The notes: generated by a model from the letters alone, not told the origin. A stretch of 20,081 nucleotides of DNA from Acetobacteraceae bacterium UBA6159 (GCA_002422345.1 DIUL01000084.1:1-20081); one strand, 5' to 3'; counted from the first letter of the stretch, positions 7,880 through 15,725 are shown. Numbers and translations are program-made.

Positions 7880-9466
7880 CTACCCCCGCTTGACGTTCCA
7901 GAACAGCGGTCCCGAAGACACGACGCGATCCACCAGGGTCTTGCGGTATGCCGTCGGGATCTGGAACTGACCCAGCGTCACGGTCGGCACCTGCTCATAA
8001 TTTTCCCGCTGGATGGCGGCGGCCATCTTCTTGCGGGACTCGACATCCGGGGCATCCAGCCATTCCTGGGTCATGCCCTCGATCTTCGGGTTGTCATACC
8101 AGCCGAACCACCCGGACAGCCCGCCGCCGCGGAACGGCGCGGTCACGACGGGATCGAGCACGAACCCTCCGGTGAACCAGGTGTGGAATATCGACCAGCC
8201 ACCCTTGTCCACGGGCTCCCGGCTCGCTCGGCGTTGCACGACGGAGCCCCAATCGGTCGCCACCAACTCCGCGTTGATGCCGATCTTCTTGAGCATATCG
8301 TAGGTGATGTCGCCCAACGGCCCGATGGTGGCAAAGTCGGTGGGATTGATGACGACGGCGCGCTGGCCGCTGTACCCAGCCTCCCGCACCATCTTTTTCG
8401 CGGCTTCCAGGTCGCCCTTCAGAATCGGCAGGTCGGTCTGGGTTCCATAGGTCGTGCCGCATGGGAACTGAGAGCGGCAGATGTTCCAGTACTCCGGATC
8501 ATTGCCCGTAATCGCCCCCATATAGTCTTCCTGGTTCACCGCCATCTGCACGGCTCGGCGTAGCTTGACGTCGTTGAACGGCGGATGCAGGTGGTTGAAG
8601 CGCAGGCCCCCGAAGTAACCCATCGGATTGGACGGCGCGAGCTGAATGTCTTTATTCCGCTTCAACAACGGGACCAGATCGGCCTGTACCTGTTCGTACC
8701 AATCGATTTCGCCGGACTGCAACGCGGCGGCTGCGGTCGCCGCATCCGGAATGATCTTCCACTCGATCCGTTCGAAATGTGCGACCTTCCCGCCTGATGT
8801 CCAGTTCGGCGCCTCCTGCCGGGGGACATAGTTCGGGTTCTTGGCCCAGGTGGCGCTGCTACCGGAGTTGTACTCGTCCTTGAGGAACCGATACGGTCCC
8901 GATCCAACGATCTCAGTGATGGTCTTGAACGGGTCGGTCTTGGCGACACGTTCCGGCATCATGAAGGGGATCTGCGCATCGGACTTCGCCATGGCGGCGA
9001 TCAGCAGGGGGAAAGGCCGCTTGAGGGTCACCTTGATGGTGCGATCGTCCGCGGTACCCCAGGAGTCGACGATCTTGGCGACCGTCTGCCCGAACGTGTC
9101 CCGCGCCGACCAACGCGCGAGGCTCGCGGCGCAATCCTTTGCAAGGACCGGCTCTCCGTCATGGAACTTCAGGCCTTCGCGCAACTTGACCAGGTAGGTC
9201 CGGCCATCGTCCGAGACGGTGAACCCTTCCGCCATCTGCGGCTTGGGTTGCAGGTCGCGGGTCATGCCGAACAACGTGTCCCACACCATCCAGGCATGAT
9301 TGGCGGTGACCGCGGCCGTCGTGAGGATCGGATCGAGCACCGTGAGATTAGACTGCGGCACGAACCGCAAAACCCGGGAATTGGCCGGTTGCGCGATGGC
9401 AATGCGCGGCAGAGACGTCGCGGCGGCACCGGCCGCCGCGCCTTGAAGGAGTGACCGTCGTTTCAT
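7880..9466 (-). CDS. ABC transporter substrate-binding protein, family 5 (peptide/nickel type)
   Basis: Periplasmic solute-binding protein of the DppA/OppA class; 528 residues, the usual length. The N-terminus KRRSLLQGAAAGAAATSLPRIAIA is a twin-arginine type signal with likely cleavage after AIA (residue 25). Family landmarks are LREGLKFHDGEPV near 96-108 and GSGPYRFLKDEY in the first lobe, plus RRAVQMAVN in the second. ATG 9466 follows GGGAG by 6 nt. The gene lies 152 nt downstream of the SDR gene on the same strand. No permease or ATPase genes for dipeptide-type uptake are in the window, so it must work with subunits encoded elsewhere. Ligand unknown: peptides, amides, opines and other small organics are all possible. 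Confidence 0.92.
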   Translation of the reverse strand: MKRRSLLQGAAAGAAATSLPRIAIAQPANSRVLRFVPQSNLTVLDPILTTAAVTANHAWMVWDTLFGMTRDLQPKPQMAEGFTVSDDGRTYLVKLREGLKFHDGEPVLAKDCAASLARWSARDTFGQTVAKIVDSWGTADDRTIKVTLKRPFPLLIAAMAKSDAQIPFMMPERVAKTDPFKTITEIVGSGPYRFLKDEYNSGSSATWAKNPNYVPRQEAPNWTSGGKVAHFERIEWKIIPDAATAAAALQSGEIDWYEQVQADLVPLLKRNKDIQLAPSNPMGYFGGLRFNHLHPPFNDVKLRRAVQMAVNQEDYMGAITGNDPEYWNICRSQFPCGTTYGTQTDLPILKGDLEAAKKMVREAGYSGQRAVVINPTDFATIGPLGDITYDMLKKIGINAELVATDWGSVVQRRASREPVDKGGWSIFHTWFTGGFVLDPVVTAPFRGGGLSGWFGWYDNPKIEGMTQEWLDAPDVESRKKMAAAIQRENYEQVPTVTLGQFQIPTAYRKTLVDRVVSSGPLFWNVKRG

Positions 9467-9583
9467 GATGATCTCCCAGCCCTATTGCGGCGCAGCATGT
9501 CGCGTTCCCCACGCCACCGCAAGCGTTTAAGACGCCGCCCCCACATTCGCGGAAGCGACGTCTTCGCAACGAGGCTGGCCTTG

Positions 9584-9607
9584 TACTGGCACGGTCGCGC
9601 GCCAGTA
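9584..9607. terminator. 7-bp inverted repeat downstream of the SDR gene
   Basis: TACTGGC (9584-9590) and GCCAGTA (9601-9607) pair across a 10-nt loop, just beyond the SDR stop and 118 nt before the binding-protein start. It lacks a T-run, so it could be a weak terminator or a protein-binding site for the downstream gene. Confidence 0.35.
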
Positions 9608-9618
9608 AACGAGACCCG

Positions 9619-10404
9619 TCAGAGCGCCCCGGTGGCAGGTGCACCATAGATTTTGTTACGGAGGCGACGCATGCCGGAGAGCCAGCGATTGCGATCCTTC
9701 GTCTTGCGCATCTCGTACTCATGGACGGTCTGATGGGAGAGGATCATGAACCGCTCCGCCTCCATCGCTTCAAGCACGATCTGCGCGACCTCGGTCGCCG
9801 TCATGACTCCATCGACGCTGGCCGCGCCGGGCCGTCCCGGCCTGGTCATGCCCGTCAGCACCGACTGCGGGCACAGGACGGAAACGCCGATGCCACGGTC
9901 GCCATACTGGATCGCCAGATGTTCCGCGAGCGAGACGGCCGCGCTCTTGGTCACGCCGTAGGCCATGGAGTTCATCGACGTCAGCAGCCCCGCGGCGGAT
10001 GCGGTGTTCAGCAGATAGCCCGACCCGCGCGCCAGCATGCCGGGCACCAGGACCCGCGCGGCGAAGACGTGGCTGAGGACATGGATCCGCCAATTCAGGT
10101 CCCAGTCAGCGTCCGAGGCGTCTTCCATGCCAGGACGGGAGATGCCGGCATTGGAATAATAGATGTCAACCGGGCCGTACTTCGCCTCGGCCGCGGCGAT
10201 CAACGCCTGGATGTCGGCTTCCTTCGAGACATCGGTCGGAACGGCGAGACCGTTGATCTCGCTTGCGACCTTGGCCAGTTTCTCGGCCGCCAGGTCCGCG
10301 ACGACGACACCGCGGGCACCGGCCGCGGCAAAGGCTCTCGCCACCGCTTCGCCGATACCGCTGGCCGCGCCGGTTACAACGCAGACCTTGCCTCTTGGAT
10401 GCAT
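9619..10404 (-). CDS. Short-chain dehydrogenase/reductase (SDR family)
   Basis: NAD(P)-dependent oxidoreductase of the classical SDR family; 261 residues, cytoplasmic. The cofactor loop TGAASGIG is at 11-18, the NAG motif at 85-87, the active-site Ser is probably Ser136 (NTASAAG), and YGVTK at 149-153 supplies catalytic Tyr149 and Lys153. An Asp at 37 (VVADLAAEK) after the second strand favours NAD(H) over NADP(H), by the usual rule. ATG 10404 has GGGAG 8 nt upstream. The C-terminal region MRKTKDRNRWLSGMRRLRNKIYG is basic and resembles SDRs that act on alcohols or ketones of hydrophobic substrates. It is divergent from the second binding protein across a long intergenic region. Substrate is unknown. 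Confidence 0.9.
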   Translation of the reverse strand: MHPRGKVCVVTGAASGIGEAVARAFAAAGARGVVVADLAAEKLAKVASEINGLAVPTDVSKEADIQALIAAAEAKYGPVDIYYSNAGISRPGMEDASDADWDLNWRIHVLSHVFAARVLVPGMLARGSGYLLNTASAAGLLTSMNSMAYGVTKSAAVSLAEHLAIQYGDRGIGVSVLCPQSVLTGMTRPGRPGAASVDGVMTATEVAQIVLEAMEAERFMILSHQTVHEYEMRKTKDRNRWLSGMRRLRNKIYGAPATGAL

Positions 10405-10933
10405 GCTTCGAACTCCCGTGATTGCGAATGGCTTGTTGGCGGGATTGTCGCAGTGGGCACCGGAACTGACAACCGGCCGGTGCGGTTCGTTCCCGGGGCC
10501 GATGGCCCGCAGCGGGGCTGTCGATCGATCGGGGAGGCGGCCCGTATTTCGCCCAGAATTTATGCTGAACCAGGGAGCCTCCGCACAGTCAGTCTAATTC
10601 ACACTCATAAAATGTGGCTTCAGAATGCAGAAAGCACTGAGCCGGTCGTCTGATGTACCGCAGATGGCGCGCCTAGGCTTCCCGCCGGTTCCAATACGCT
10701 CAAATTTCCATCCATATGTTCAAATTATAATCTCTCTATCGGCCGCCTCCCTGCCGAGCGTCCGGTGTCGCTCGGGGGGCGGGGTGAGCCGGATGGCATT
10801 CCTCGTTGCTGTGCGTCGTACGACCCGGTCCCCCATTGGTCTGGCACATCGATTGCAGCGCCGACCCAAAGCACGTGCCCATCCGGCGGCCCAGTGGTGG
10901 GTCTCGCGGGCCGGCGCGTGGCAGGAGGCATTG
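10405..10933. other. 529-bp divergent intergenic region with regulatory-looking elements
   Basis: No convincing gene is seen. The part next to the SDR gene is GC-rich and holds two 10-bp palindromes, ACCGGCCGGT (10472-10481) and CGATCGATCG (10522-10531). The part around 10550-10740 is visibly more AT-rich than the surroundings and holds a TATAAT and a 20-bp-spaced direct repeat. The frame of the downstream gene stays open back to 10625, but the extension does not look like protein of this family. Confidence 0.6.
10700..10731 (+). promoter_or_regulatory. Direct repeat TCAAATT x2 at 20-bp spacing with TATAAT
   Basis: GCTCAAATTT (10698-10707) and GTTCAAATTA (10718-10727) share TCAAATT at a 20-bp interval, two helical turns, and the second copy runs into a perfect TATAAT (10726-10731). 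No good TTGACA lies 16-18 bp upstream, which fits an activator-dependent promoter. Transcription would give a leader near 195 nt before the binding-protein ATG at 10934. Confidence 0.4.
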
Positions 10934-12541
10934 ATGGACGAATGGAAAATTGGCCGGCGCGGGAGCCTCGGATTGGCCGCGGCGCTCACCGTGCCAGGCG
11001 TGGCACAGGCTCAGCGTCAGCAGCACCTGCGGATCGCCATGACCGCGTCCGATATCCCGACCACGACGGGCATGCCGAACAACGGCGCCGAGGGCATGCG
11101 CTTTGTCGGCTATCCGGTCTTCGAACCGCTCGTGGACTGGGATCTGCTCAATCCAGCCGACAAGCGCGTGGGCTTCCGCCCCGGGCTCGCGACCGAGTGG
11201 GCGGTGGATGAAACCCGCCTGAAATGGACGTTCAAGCTGCGGCCGGAGGTGACGTTCCACGACGGCAGCGCGTTCAATGCCGATGCCGTGGTGTGGAACC
11301 TCGCGCGCCTGTATGACGACAAGTCCCCGCAGTTCGAGGTCGCGGCCTCCGGCATCGCCCGCGCCCGTGTGCCGCAGGTCGCCAAGTGGGAGAAGGTGGA
11401 CGACTTCACCGTCGCGATCTGGACCAAGCTGCCGACCAGCTTCTTCCCCCAGCTTCTGGCCTGGGTTCCGATCGCCAGCCCTGCGCAATACGAGAAGGTC
11501 GGCAAGGACTGGGCCGCCTTTGCTCGGCAGCCCTCCGGCACCGGACCGTTCCGGATTACCCGCGTGGTACAGCAGCAGAGCATCGAGATGCAGCGCAACG
11601 CGACCTACTGGGCGCCGGAACGCCGCCCCAAGGTCGATCGCGTCACCCTGTTCCCGATGCCGGAGGCGAATACGCGCCTCGCGGCCCTGCGGTCGGGCCA
11701 GGTCGACTGGATCGAGGTACCGCCGCCCGATGGCATCCCGTCTTTGCGCCAGGCGAAGTTCCAGGTCACCACGAAGATCTATCCGCATATCTGGCCCTGG
11801 GTGTTCAGCATGCAGGGCGACAGCCCCTTCCGCGACAAGCGCGTGCGCCACGCCGCGAACTGGGCGGTGGATCGCGCGGGCCTGGTGCAGTTGCTGAATG
11901 AAACCGCGCTGCCGGCCAGCGGCTTCGTGGCCCCGGGTGACGTGAACTACGGCAAGCCGCCGATCCAGTTCACCTACGACCTGGAAAAGGCCCGCGCCCT
12001 GATGAAGGAAGCCGGTTACGGCCCCGACAAGCCCGCCCGCATCAAGGTCATGATCTCCACGTCCGGATCGGGGCAGATGATGCCGATCCCGATGAACGAA
12101 CTGATCCAGCGCAACCTGGAGCAGGCCTATTTCAAGGTCGAGTTCGACGTCGTCGAGTGGGGCCAGATGCTTCTGGGCTTCCGCCAGTTGCCCGACAGCA
12201 CGATCAACCGCGGCCGCCACGCGATGAACATCAGCCTGACCTGGACCGACCCGTCCGTCTGGTTCCGCTGGTTCCACAGCGCGGCGGCCACGCCTGTGTC
12301 CTCCAACTGGGGGCACTGGAAGAACGACGACTACGACAAGATCATCGACAAGGTGGCCAACACCTTCGATCCGGTGGAAGTCGACAAGCTGCTGGCCCAG
12401 GCGCACGAAATCCTGGTTGAGGAAAGCCCGTGGCTGTGGATCGTGCATGACCTCAATCCACGCGCATTCTCTCCGAAGGTGCGCGGCTATCGTCCGGTGC
12501 AGAGCTGGATGCAGGACTTCACGCAGGTGAGCATCGACTGA
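10934..12541 (+). CDS. ABC transporter substrate-binding protein, family 5
   Basis: Periplasmic peptide/nickel-type binding protein; 535 residues from the ATG at 10934. This start is preferred to the longer open frame because AGGAGG lies 5 nt upstream and it yields a twin-arginine type signal (GRRGSLGLAAALTVPGVAQA) with cleavage after AQA near residue 27. Family landmarks are LRPEVTFHDGSAFNADAV, GTGPFRI and RHAANWAVDR. The C-terminal lobe ends with the usual PWLWIVHDLNPRAFSPKVRGYRP segment. It lies 25 nt ahead of an amidase gene, suggesting uptake of an amide-containing compound that the amidase then hydrolyses; this link is inference. It is clearly diverged from the other binding protein in the window, and again no permease or ATPase is adjacent. 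Confidence 0.93.
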   Translation: MDEWKIGRRGSLGLAAALTVPGVAQAQRQQHLRIAMTASDIPTTTGMPNNGAEGMRFVGYPVFEPLVDWDLLNPADKRVGFRPGLATEWAVDETRLKWTFKLRPEVTFHDGSAFNADAVVWNLARLYDDKSPQFEVAASGIARARVPQVAKWEKVDDFTVAIWTKLPTSFFPQLLAWVPIASPAQYEKVGKDWAAFARQPSGTGPFRITRVVQQQSIEMQRNATYWAPERRPKVDRVTLFPMPEANTRLAALRSGQVDWIEVPPPDGIPSLRQAKFQVTTKIYPHIWPWVFSMQGDSPFRDKRVRHAANWAVDRAGLVQLLNETALPASGFVAPGDVNYGKPPIQFTYDLEKARALMKEAGYGPDKPARIKVMISTSGSGQMMPIPMNELIQRNLEQAYFKVEFDVVEWGQMLLGFRQLPDSTINRGRHAMNISLTWTDPSVWFRWFHSAAATPVSSNWGHWKNDDYDKIIDKVANTFDPVEVDKLLAQAHEILVEESPWLWIVHDLNPRAFSPKVRGYRPVQSWMQDFTQVSID

Positions 12542-12566
12542 GGCGGCACACGGAGAGGACCCCATC

Positions 12567-13961
12567 ATGAGCGAACTGCATTTCCTGACCATCGCGGAAG
12601 CCTCGGCCAAGATCCGCGCCAAGACCCTGTCACCGGTCGAGCTGACGCAAGCCTACCTAGCCCGCGTGAAAGCGCTGGATGGCCAATTGAACAGCCATAT
12701 CCTGGTGCTGGAAGACCAGGCCCTGGCGGCGGCGAAGCAGGCGGAGACCGAGATCGCCGCCGGCGGCTGGAAGGGGCCGCTGCACGGCATCCCGATCGGT
12801 CTGAAGGACATCTACAACACCGCCGGCATCACCACGACCGGACACTCCGACCTGTTCAAGGATCATGTCCCGGCCGAGGACGCCTTCACGGTCAAATGCC
12901 TGCGCGACGCCGGGGCGATCTTCACCGGCAAGCTGTCGACGTGGGAGTTCGCGATCGGCGGCACATCCTTCGATCTGCCCTGGCCACCGGCGCGGAACCC
13001 GTGGGACTTGTCGCGGGACCCGTCCGGCTCCTCCTCCGGTTCGGGTGCTGCCGTCGCGGCGGGGCTTTGCACCGGGGCGATGGGCACCGATACCGGCGGC
13101 TCGATCCGCGGACCGGCCGCCTGGTGTGGCATCGCCGGGTTGAAGCCGACGTATGGCTACCTCAGCCGGCGCGGCATCCTGCCTTTGTCGTTTTCGCTCG
13201 ATCACGCCGGTCCCATGTGCTGGACCAGCGAGGACTGCGCGCTGATGATGCAGGTGCTCGCCCAGCACGATCCCCTGGATGCCGCCTGCGCCACGGTTCC
13301 CTCCATCGACTTCACCGCCGGTCTCGGCACCGGGTTGAAGGGGCTGCGGGTCGGTGTGGTCAGGCACTTCTTCGAAACCGACCTGAGCACGGATGCCGAG
13401 ACGATCCAGGCGCTGGAGAATGCGCTGATGGTGCTGCGCGACATGGGCGCCAGTGTCGGGGACGTCACGCTGTCTCCGTTCGCGGTCTATGGCGACACGG
13501 GCAGCCTGATCTCCCGCTCCGAGGCCTATGCCTTCCACCAGGCGTGGCTGCGCGAGTCGCCCGAGCGCTACGGTGTGTATGGACGGACACGCTTGATGAC
13601 GGGGGCTTTCATCGCCGCCGCCGACTACGTCAACGCCCAGCGGGCACGCGCCAAGCTCGTGGCCGAGGTCGCGGAGGTGATGAAGACGGTGGACGTCCTG
13701 GTGTTCCCGACCGCGCGCTGCCCGGCGCGCGAGATCGGCGAAGACTCGATGGCGTCCGGCTTCCAGCCCTTCTTCAACCGCGCGTTCAACGTGACCGGCA
13801 ATCCGGGGCTGTCGATCTGCAACGGTTTCAGCGAAAGCGGCCTGCCGCTGTCACTGCAGATCGGGGGACGTCCGTTCGAGGACGCACTGATCCTGAAGGT
13901 CGGCGATGCGCTGGAAAAGGCGATGGGCACGCGCGGCAGGCGGCCGGCTTTCGCCTGCTGA
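12567..13961 (+). CDS. Amidase, amidase-signature family (GatA-like)
   Basis: Hydrolase of the amidase-signature family; 464 residues, cytoplasmic. The Ser-cisSer-Lys triad is complete: Lys80 (GIPIGLKD), Ser155 in the variant glycine-serine loop PSGSSSGSG (152-160) and nucleophile Ser179 in GTDTGGSIRGPA. ATG follows GGAGAGG at 8 nt. A GatA role in tRNA amidation is unlikely because no gatB or gatC is adjacent and the partner is a solute-binding gene. A stand-alone catabolic amidase acting on an imported amide is more likely. Substrate cannot be assigned. The gene ends just before a strong hairpin terminator and is convergent with the small secreted-protein gene. Confidence 0.92.
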   Translation: MSELHFLTIAEASAKIRAKTLSPVELTQAYLARVKALDGQLNSHILVLEDQALAAAKQAETEIAAGGWKGPLHGIPIGLKDIYNTAGITTTGHSDLFKDHVPAEDAFTVKCLRDAGAIFTGKLSTWEFAIGGTSFDLPWPPARNPWDLSRDPSGSSSGSGAAVAAGLCTGAMGTDTGGSIRGPAAWCGIAGLKPTYGYLSRRGILPLSFSLDHAGPMCWTSEDCALMMQVLAQHDPLDAACATVPSIDFTAGLGTGLKGLRVGVVRHFFETDLSTDAETIQALENALMVLRDMGASVGDVTLSPFAVYGDTGSLISRSEAYAFHQAWLRESPERYGVYGRTRLMTGAFIAAADYVNAQRARAKLVAEVAEVMKTVDVLVFPTARCPAREIGEDSMASGFQPFFNRAFNVTGNPGLSICNGFSESGLPLSLQIGGRPFEDALILKVGDALEKAMGTRGRRPAFAC

Positions 13962-13972
13962 GGCAAATGGCG

Positions 13973-13998
13973 GGACCGAGGCAGGATTGCCTCGGTCC
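13973..13998. terminator. Bidirectional hairpin terminator
   Basis: A perfect 11-bp stem, GGACCGAGGCA with TGCCTCGGTCC, around a GGAT loop fills the 46-bp gap between the convergent amidase and small secreted-protein genes. No long T-run follows on either strand, but position and stability argue for a shared transcription stop. Confidence 0.7.
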
Positions 13999-14007
13999 GC
14001 TGCTGAA

Positions 14008-14322
14008 CTATCGAATCTGAATGCTGAAACCCGGTGGCGGCAGGTAGATGACCGGCGGCGGATAATAGCGCGGCGCCCCGTAATACCTGGGTCCATACGG
14101 CGAACCATAGATGATCGGCGGCGCCCGATAATATCCGCCGTTCCAGCCACGGTGATGGCCGCGATTGCCCTGGTAGTGTCCGCGGCCATCGTTGCCGCGC
14201 CCCTGTGCGTGCGCCTGCTCCGCCGCAACGCCCACCCCGAACACCCCGAACCCGAGCAGCAGCCCGGTCAGGATTTTCACGGCGCGACCCTTCGGAAATA
14301 TTCTATCAACAATAATACTCAT
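14008..14322 (-). CDS. Small secreted Gly/His/Tyr/Pro-rich protein, unknown function
   Basis: A 104-residue protein with a signal peptide (hydrophobic core LTGLLLGFGVFGVGVAA, cleavage probably after AHA near residue 39). The mature part is low-complexity: a Gly/His/Arg/Asn section (GRGNDGRGHYQGNRGHHRG) and then a Tyr/Pro section with repeated YYG, RYY and PPP elements. Such composition is typical of small alphaproteobacterial envelope proteins of no known activity; His clusters could bind metal, but nothing proves it. The ATG at 14322 has GAGAGGG 4 nt upstream. An in-frame GTG at 14280 with AAGGG 7 nt upstream would give a more compact signal peptide and is a real alternative. It lies 36 nt downstream of the Spy-like gene on the same strand. 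Confidence 0.78.
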   Translation of the reverse strand: MSIIVDRIFPKGRAVKILTGLLLGFGVFGVGVAAEQAHAQGRGNDGRGHYQGNRGHHRGWNGGYYRAPPIIYGSPYGPRYYGAPRYYPPPVIYLPPPGFSIQIR

Positions 14323-14358
14323 GACGCCCTCTCAAATGCTCGCACGCGTTCGACTGTA

Positions 14359-14862
14359 TTATTCGCGCGTTGTCTTGAACACCGCGTCCGCCGTCTCCTT
14401 CTGGGCGGCGGGCATGGAATCATAGAGCGTCTTGAAATCATCGATCAGGTTCTTGAGCCCGTCGACATGGGCCTGGGCGAACTTGCGATAGATGTTGAGA
14501 TCTTCGACAGCGCTGACACTCTCCGGGGACACAGTCCGCGTCGCGGTGATCAGCTTCTCCATCGCCATCGCATTCTGCCGCATCGCCTGCGCGACGGCGT
14601 TCCACTTGGCATCCTGGTCCGAGGTGATCTTCAGCGCCTTCTGCAGCGACGCGATCCGCTCCTCAACCGTTTCCCCCTTCGTCTCGGTCGCGCCGGCCGC
14701 GGCGGGATGCTGGGGGGCGGCCGCCTGCGCGAGCTGAAACGATGCGTCGGTGACGGATTCGGCGCGGGCGACGGACAACCCACCCGAGATCATCACGGCG
14801 CCAAACACAGTCGCGGTCAGGAACGGACGAAGGCGACTGGGCGAGAAAGGTATCATTGCCAA
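14359..14862 (-). CDS. Spy/CpxP-like (LTxxQ) periplasmic protein
   Basis: Small helical periplasmic protein resembling the Spy/CpxP family of envelope-stress chaperones; 167 residues from the TTG at 14862. A signal peptide ends at ARA near residue 34, followed by an Ala/Gln/Pro linker. The helical part carries an LTxxQ-like motif LKITSDQ (77-83) and a second, degenerate MPAAQ (150-154). TTG is preferred because AAGGA lies about 8 nt upstream; ATG at 14856 has no good ribosome site, and ATG at 14922 would place a 9-bp hairpin inside the first codons and add an atypical leader before the signal. The family match is moderate because the usual long amphipathic helices are only partly recognisable. 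It likely forms a minus-strand unit with the flanking small genes. Confidence 0.75.
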   Translation of the reverse strand: MAMIPFSPSRLRPFLTATVFGAVMISGGLSVARAESVTDASFQLAQAAAPQHPAAAGATETKGETVEERIASLQKALKITSDQDAKWNAVAQAMRQNAMAMEKLITATRTVSPESVSAVEDLNIYRKFAQAHVDGLKNLIDDFKTLYDSMPAAQKETADAVFKTTRE

Positions 14863-14894
14863 GATAAAATTCCTTGCTTGGTTGAAGTCCGGGT

Positions 14895-14919
14895 ACGCGG
14901 ACGTCTGGAGCGTCCGCGT
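14895..14919 (-). promoter_or_regulatory. 9-bp stem-loop in the leader of the Spy-like gene
   Basis: ACGCGGACG and CGTCCGCGT pair perfectly around a 7-nt loop, about 33 nt upstream of the preferred TTG start. On the minus strand it would form a 5' leader hairpin, which could stabilise the message or control its translation. The role is inference. Confidence 0.5.
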
Positions 14920-15023
14920 CATGACGGCAGACGGAGATATGGTCTGTCGTCAACCAAATGGCAGATGCGGCTTGTACCTACGCCGTCAGGGGCCATTTCC
15001 CCGACCAGGCCGGAACCGGCTGG

Positions 15024-15311
15024 TCAATCACACGCGCGCATCGCCTGGGCGCGCTGCTGGTCGGCCTCCGCCCGCGCCCGTTCCGCGTCCCAGGCTTCCC
15101 GGCGCCCGCCATAGACGCGCGCTTCCTGAAGCTCACGGTTGGCGACACGTTGCGCTGCCTGTGCTTCCTGACGCTGCCTTACGCAGTTCGGATCGGGGCC
15201 TCGGACAACGACCGGTGCGGGGTGGACGCCCGCCACGCGCACGGTTGGCGGCGGCACGACACATCCGGCGAGCCCGGTCAGGCAAAGCAGCGGAATCAGA
15301 AAGCGAGCCAT
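15024..15311 (-). CDS. Small lipoprotein, unknown function
   Basis: A 95-residue lipoprotein: MARFLIPLLCLTGLAGC is a standard lipoprotein signal with lipobox LAGC, so Cys17 should be lipidated and the protein anchored in the envelope. After a Val/Pro-rich stretch (VVPPPTVRVAGVHPAPVV) comes a strongly helical, Gln/Arg/Ala/Glu-rich segment (about residues 45-92), probably a coiled coil, with two further Cys at 43 and 94 that could form a disulfide. ATG is preceded by AAGGA at 7 nt. It lies 161 nt upstream of the Spy-like gene on the same strand. No family is recognised. Confidence 0.8.
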   Translation of the reverse strand: MARFLIPLLCLTGLAGCVVPPPTVRVAGVHPAPVVVRGPDPNCVRQRQEAQAAQRVANRELQEARVYGGRREAWDAERARAEADQQRAQAMRACD

Positions 15312-15725
15312 CGTAAGATCCTTTCAGTCGTGAGAAATCAGCAGAGCACCGCCTGATGATTGAATAAGCGGGACAGACCCAGAAAATCATATGAGTATGC
15401 CCGGATCGCGCGACAATAGACCCGACCGATGGTAGAAATGTTCATAGGAAACGACATTCAAATTTACCTGGAGCAACCAATTGACACTCCCGGTCCGGAC
15501 TCGCCGCCGGACCCCGCACTTGCAATGCGGCCGTCGCGACCACATCTGAAAAGGGTGGATGTGAGACAATTGCCACCGTGGGCCGGCTGAAACTCGGCCA
15601 TGGCCCCGTACCGGTTATTGGTAACGCCTGTGCCGTTACAGGCATAGGGTCTTTCAATTCAATTCCAGCCGCGGCTATCCCTCGGGATGCGCCGCGACGC
15701 ACTCTTGATAAAGCGGAGAAAAGCC
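15312..15725. other. 414-bp intergenic region rich in inverted repeats
   Basis: No gene is supported between the divergent lipoprotein and DUF883 genes. Inverted repeats cluster towards the DUF883 side: GGTCCGG/CCGGACC (15492-15513, 8-nt loop), CACATC/GATGTG (15541-15563), GGCCG/CGGCC (15581-15599), palindrome GGCCATGGCC (15596-15605), and overlapping GTAACG/CGTTAC (15621-15639) and GCCTGT/ACAGGC (15626-15643). The half next to the lipoprotein gene is more AT-rich and probably holds its promoter. Confidence 0.6.
15614..15643 (+). promoter_or_regulatory. Overlapping, mutually exclusive inverted repeats ahead of the DUF883 gene
   Basis: GTTA (15614-15617) can pair with TAAC (15622-15625), GTAACG (15621-15626) with CGTTAC (15634-15639), and GCCTGT (15626-15631) with ACAGGC (15638-15643). 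These stems share bases and cannot all form at once, as in an attenuator-like switch, or they may be paired operator half-sites. About 83 nt separate this from the ATG at 15726. Confidence 0.35.

Noticed and set aside
10462..10488. Possible ECF-sigma promoter GGAAC with a GGTT about 17 bp downstream
   Set aside because: The second element does not match CGTT well, it is more than 400 bp from the gene it faces, and a single weak match is expected by chance.
10625..10933. 103-codon upstream extension of the second binding protein
   Set aside because: The ATG at 10934 has AGGAGG and begins a normal export signal; the extension has no ribosome site and would bury the signal peptide.
10736..12622. 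628-codon minus-strand open frame opposite the second binding protein
   Set aside because: It covers the opposite strand of a clear family-5 binding protein and its translation is rich in His, Arg, Gly and Asp without recognisable domains.
12896..14020. 374-codon plus-strand frame overlapping the amidase in another frame
   Set aside because: The amidase frame carries the full catalytic triad; this frame is Arg/Gly/Ala-rich noise.
15481..15509. TTGACA at 15481 as a -35 box
   Set aside because: The bases 16-18 bp downstream are all G and C, with nothing resembling a -10 element.
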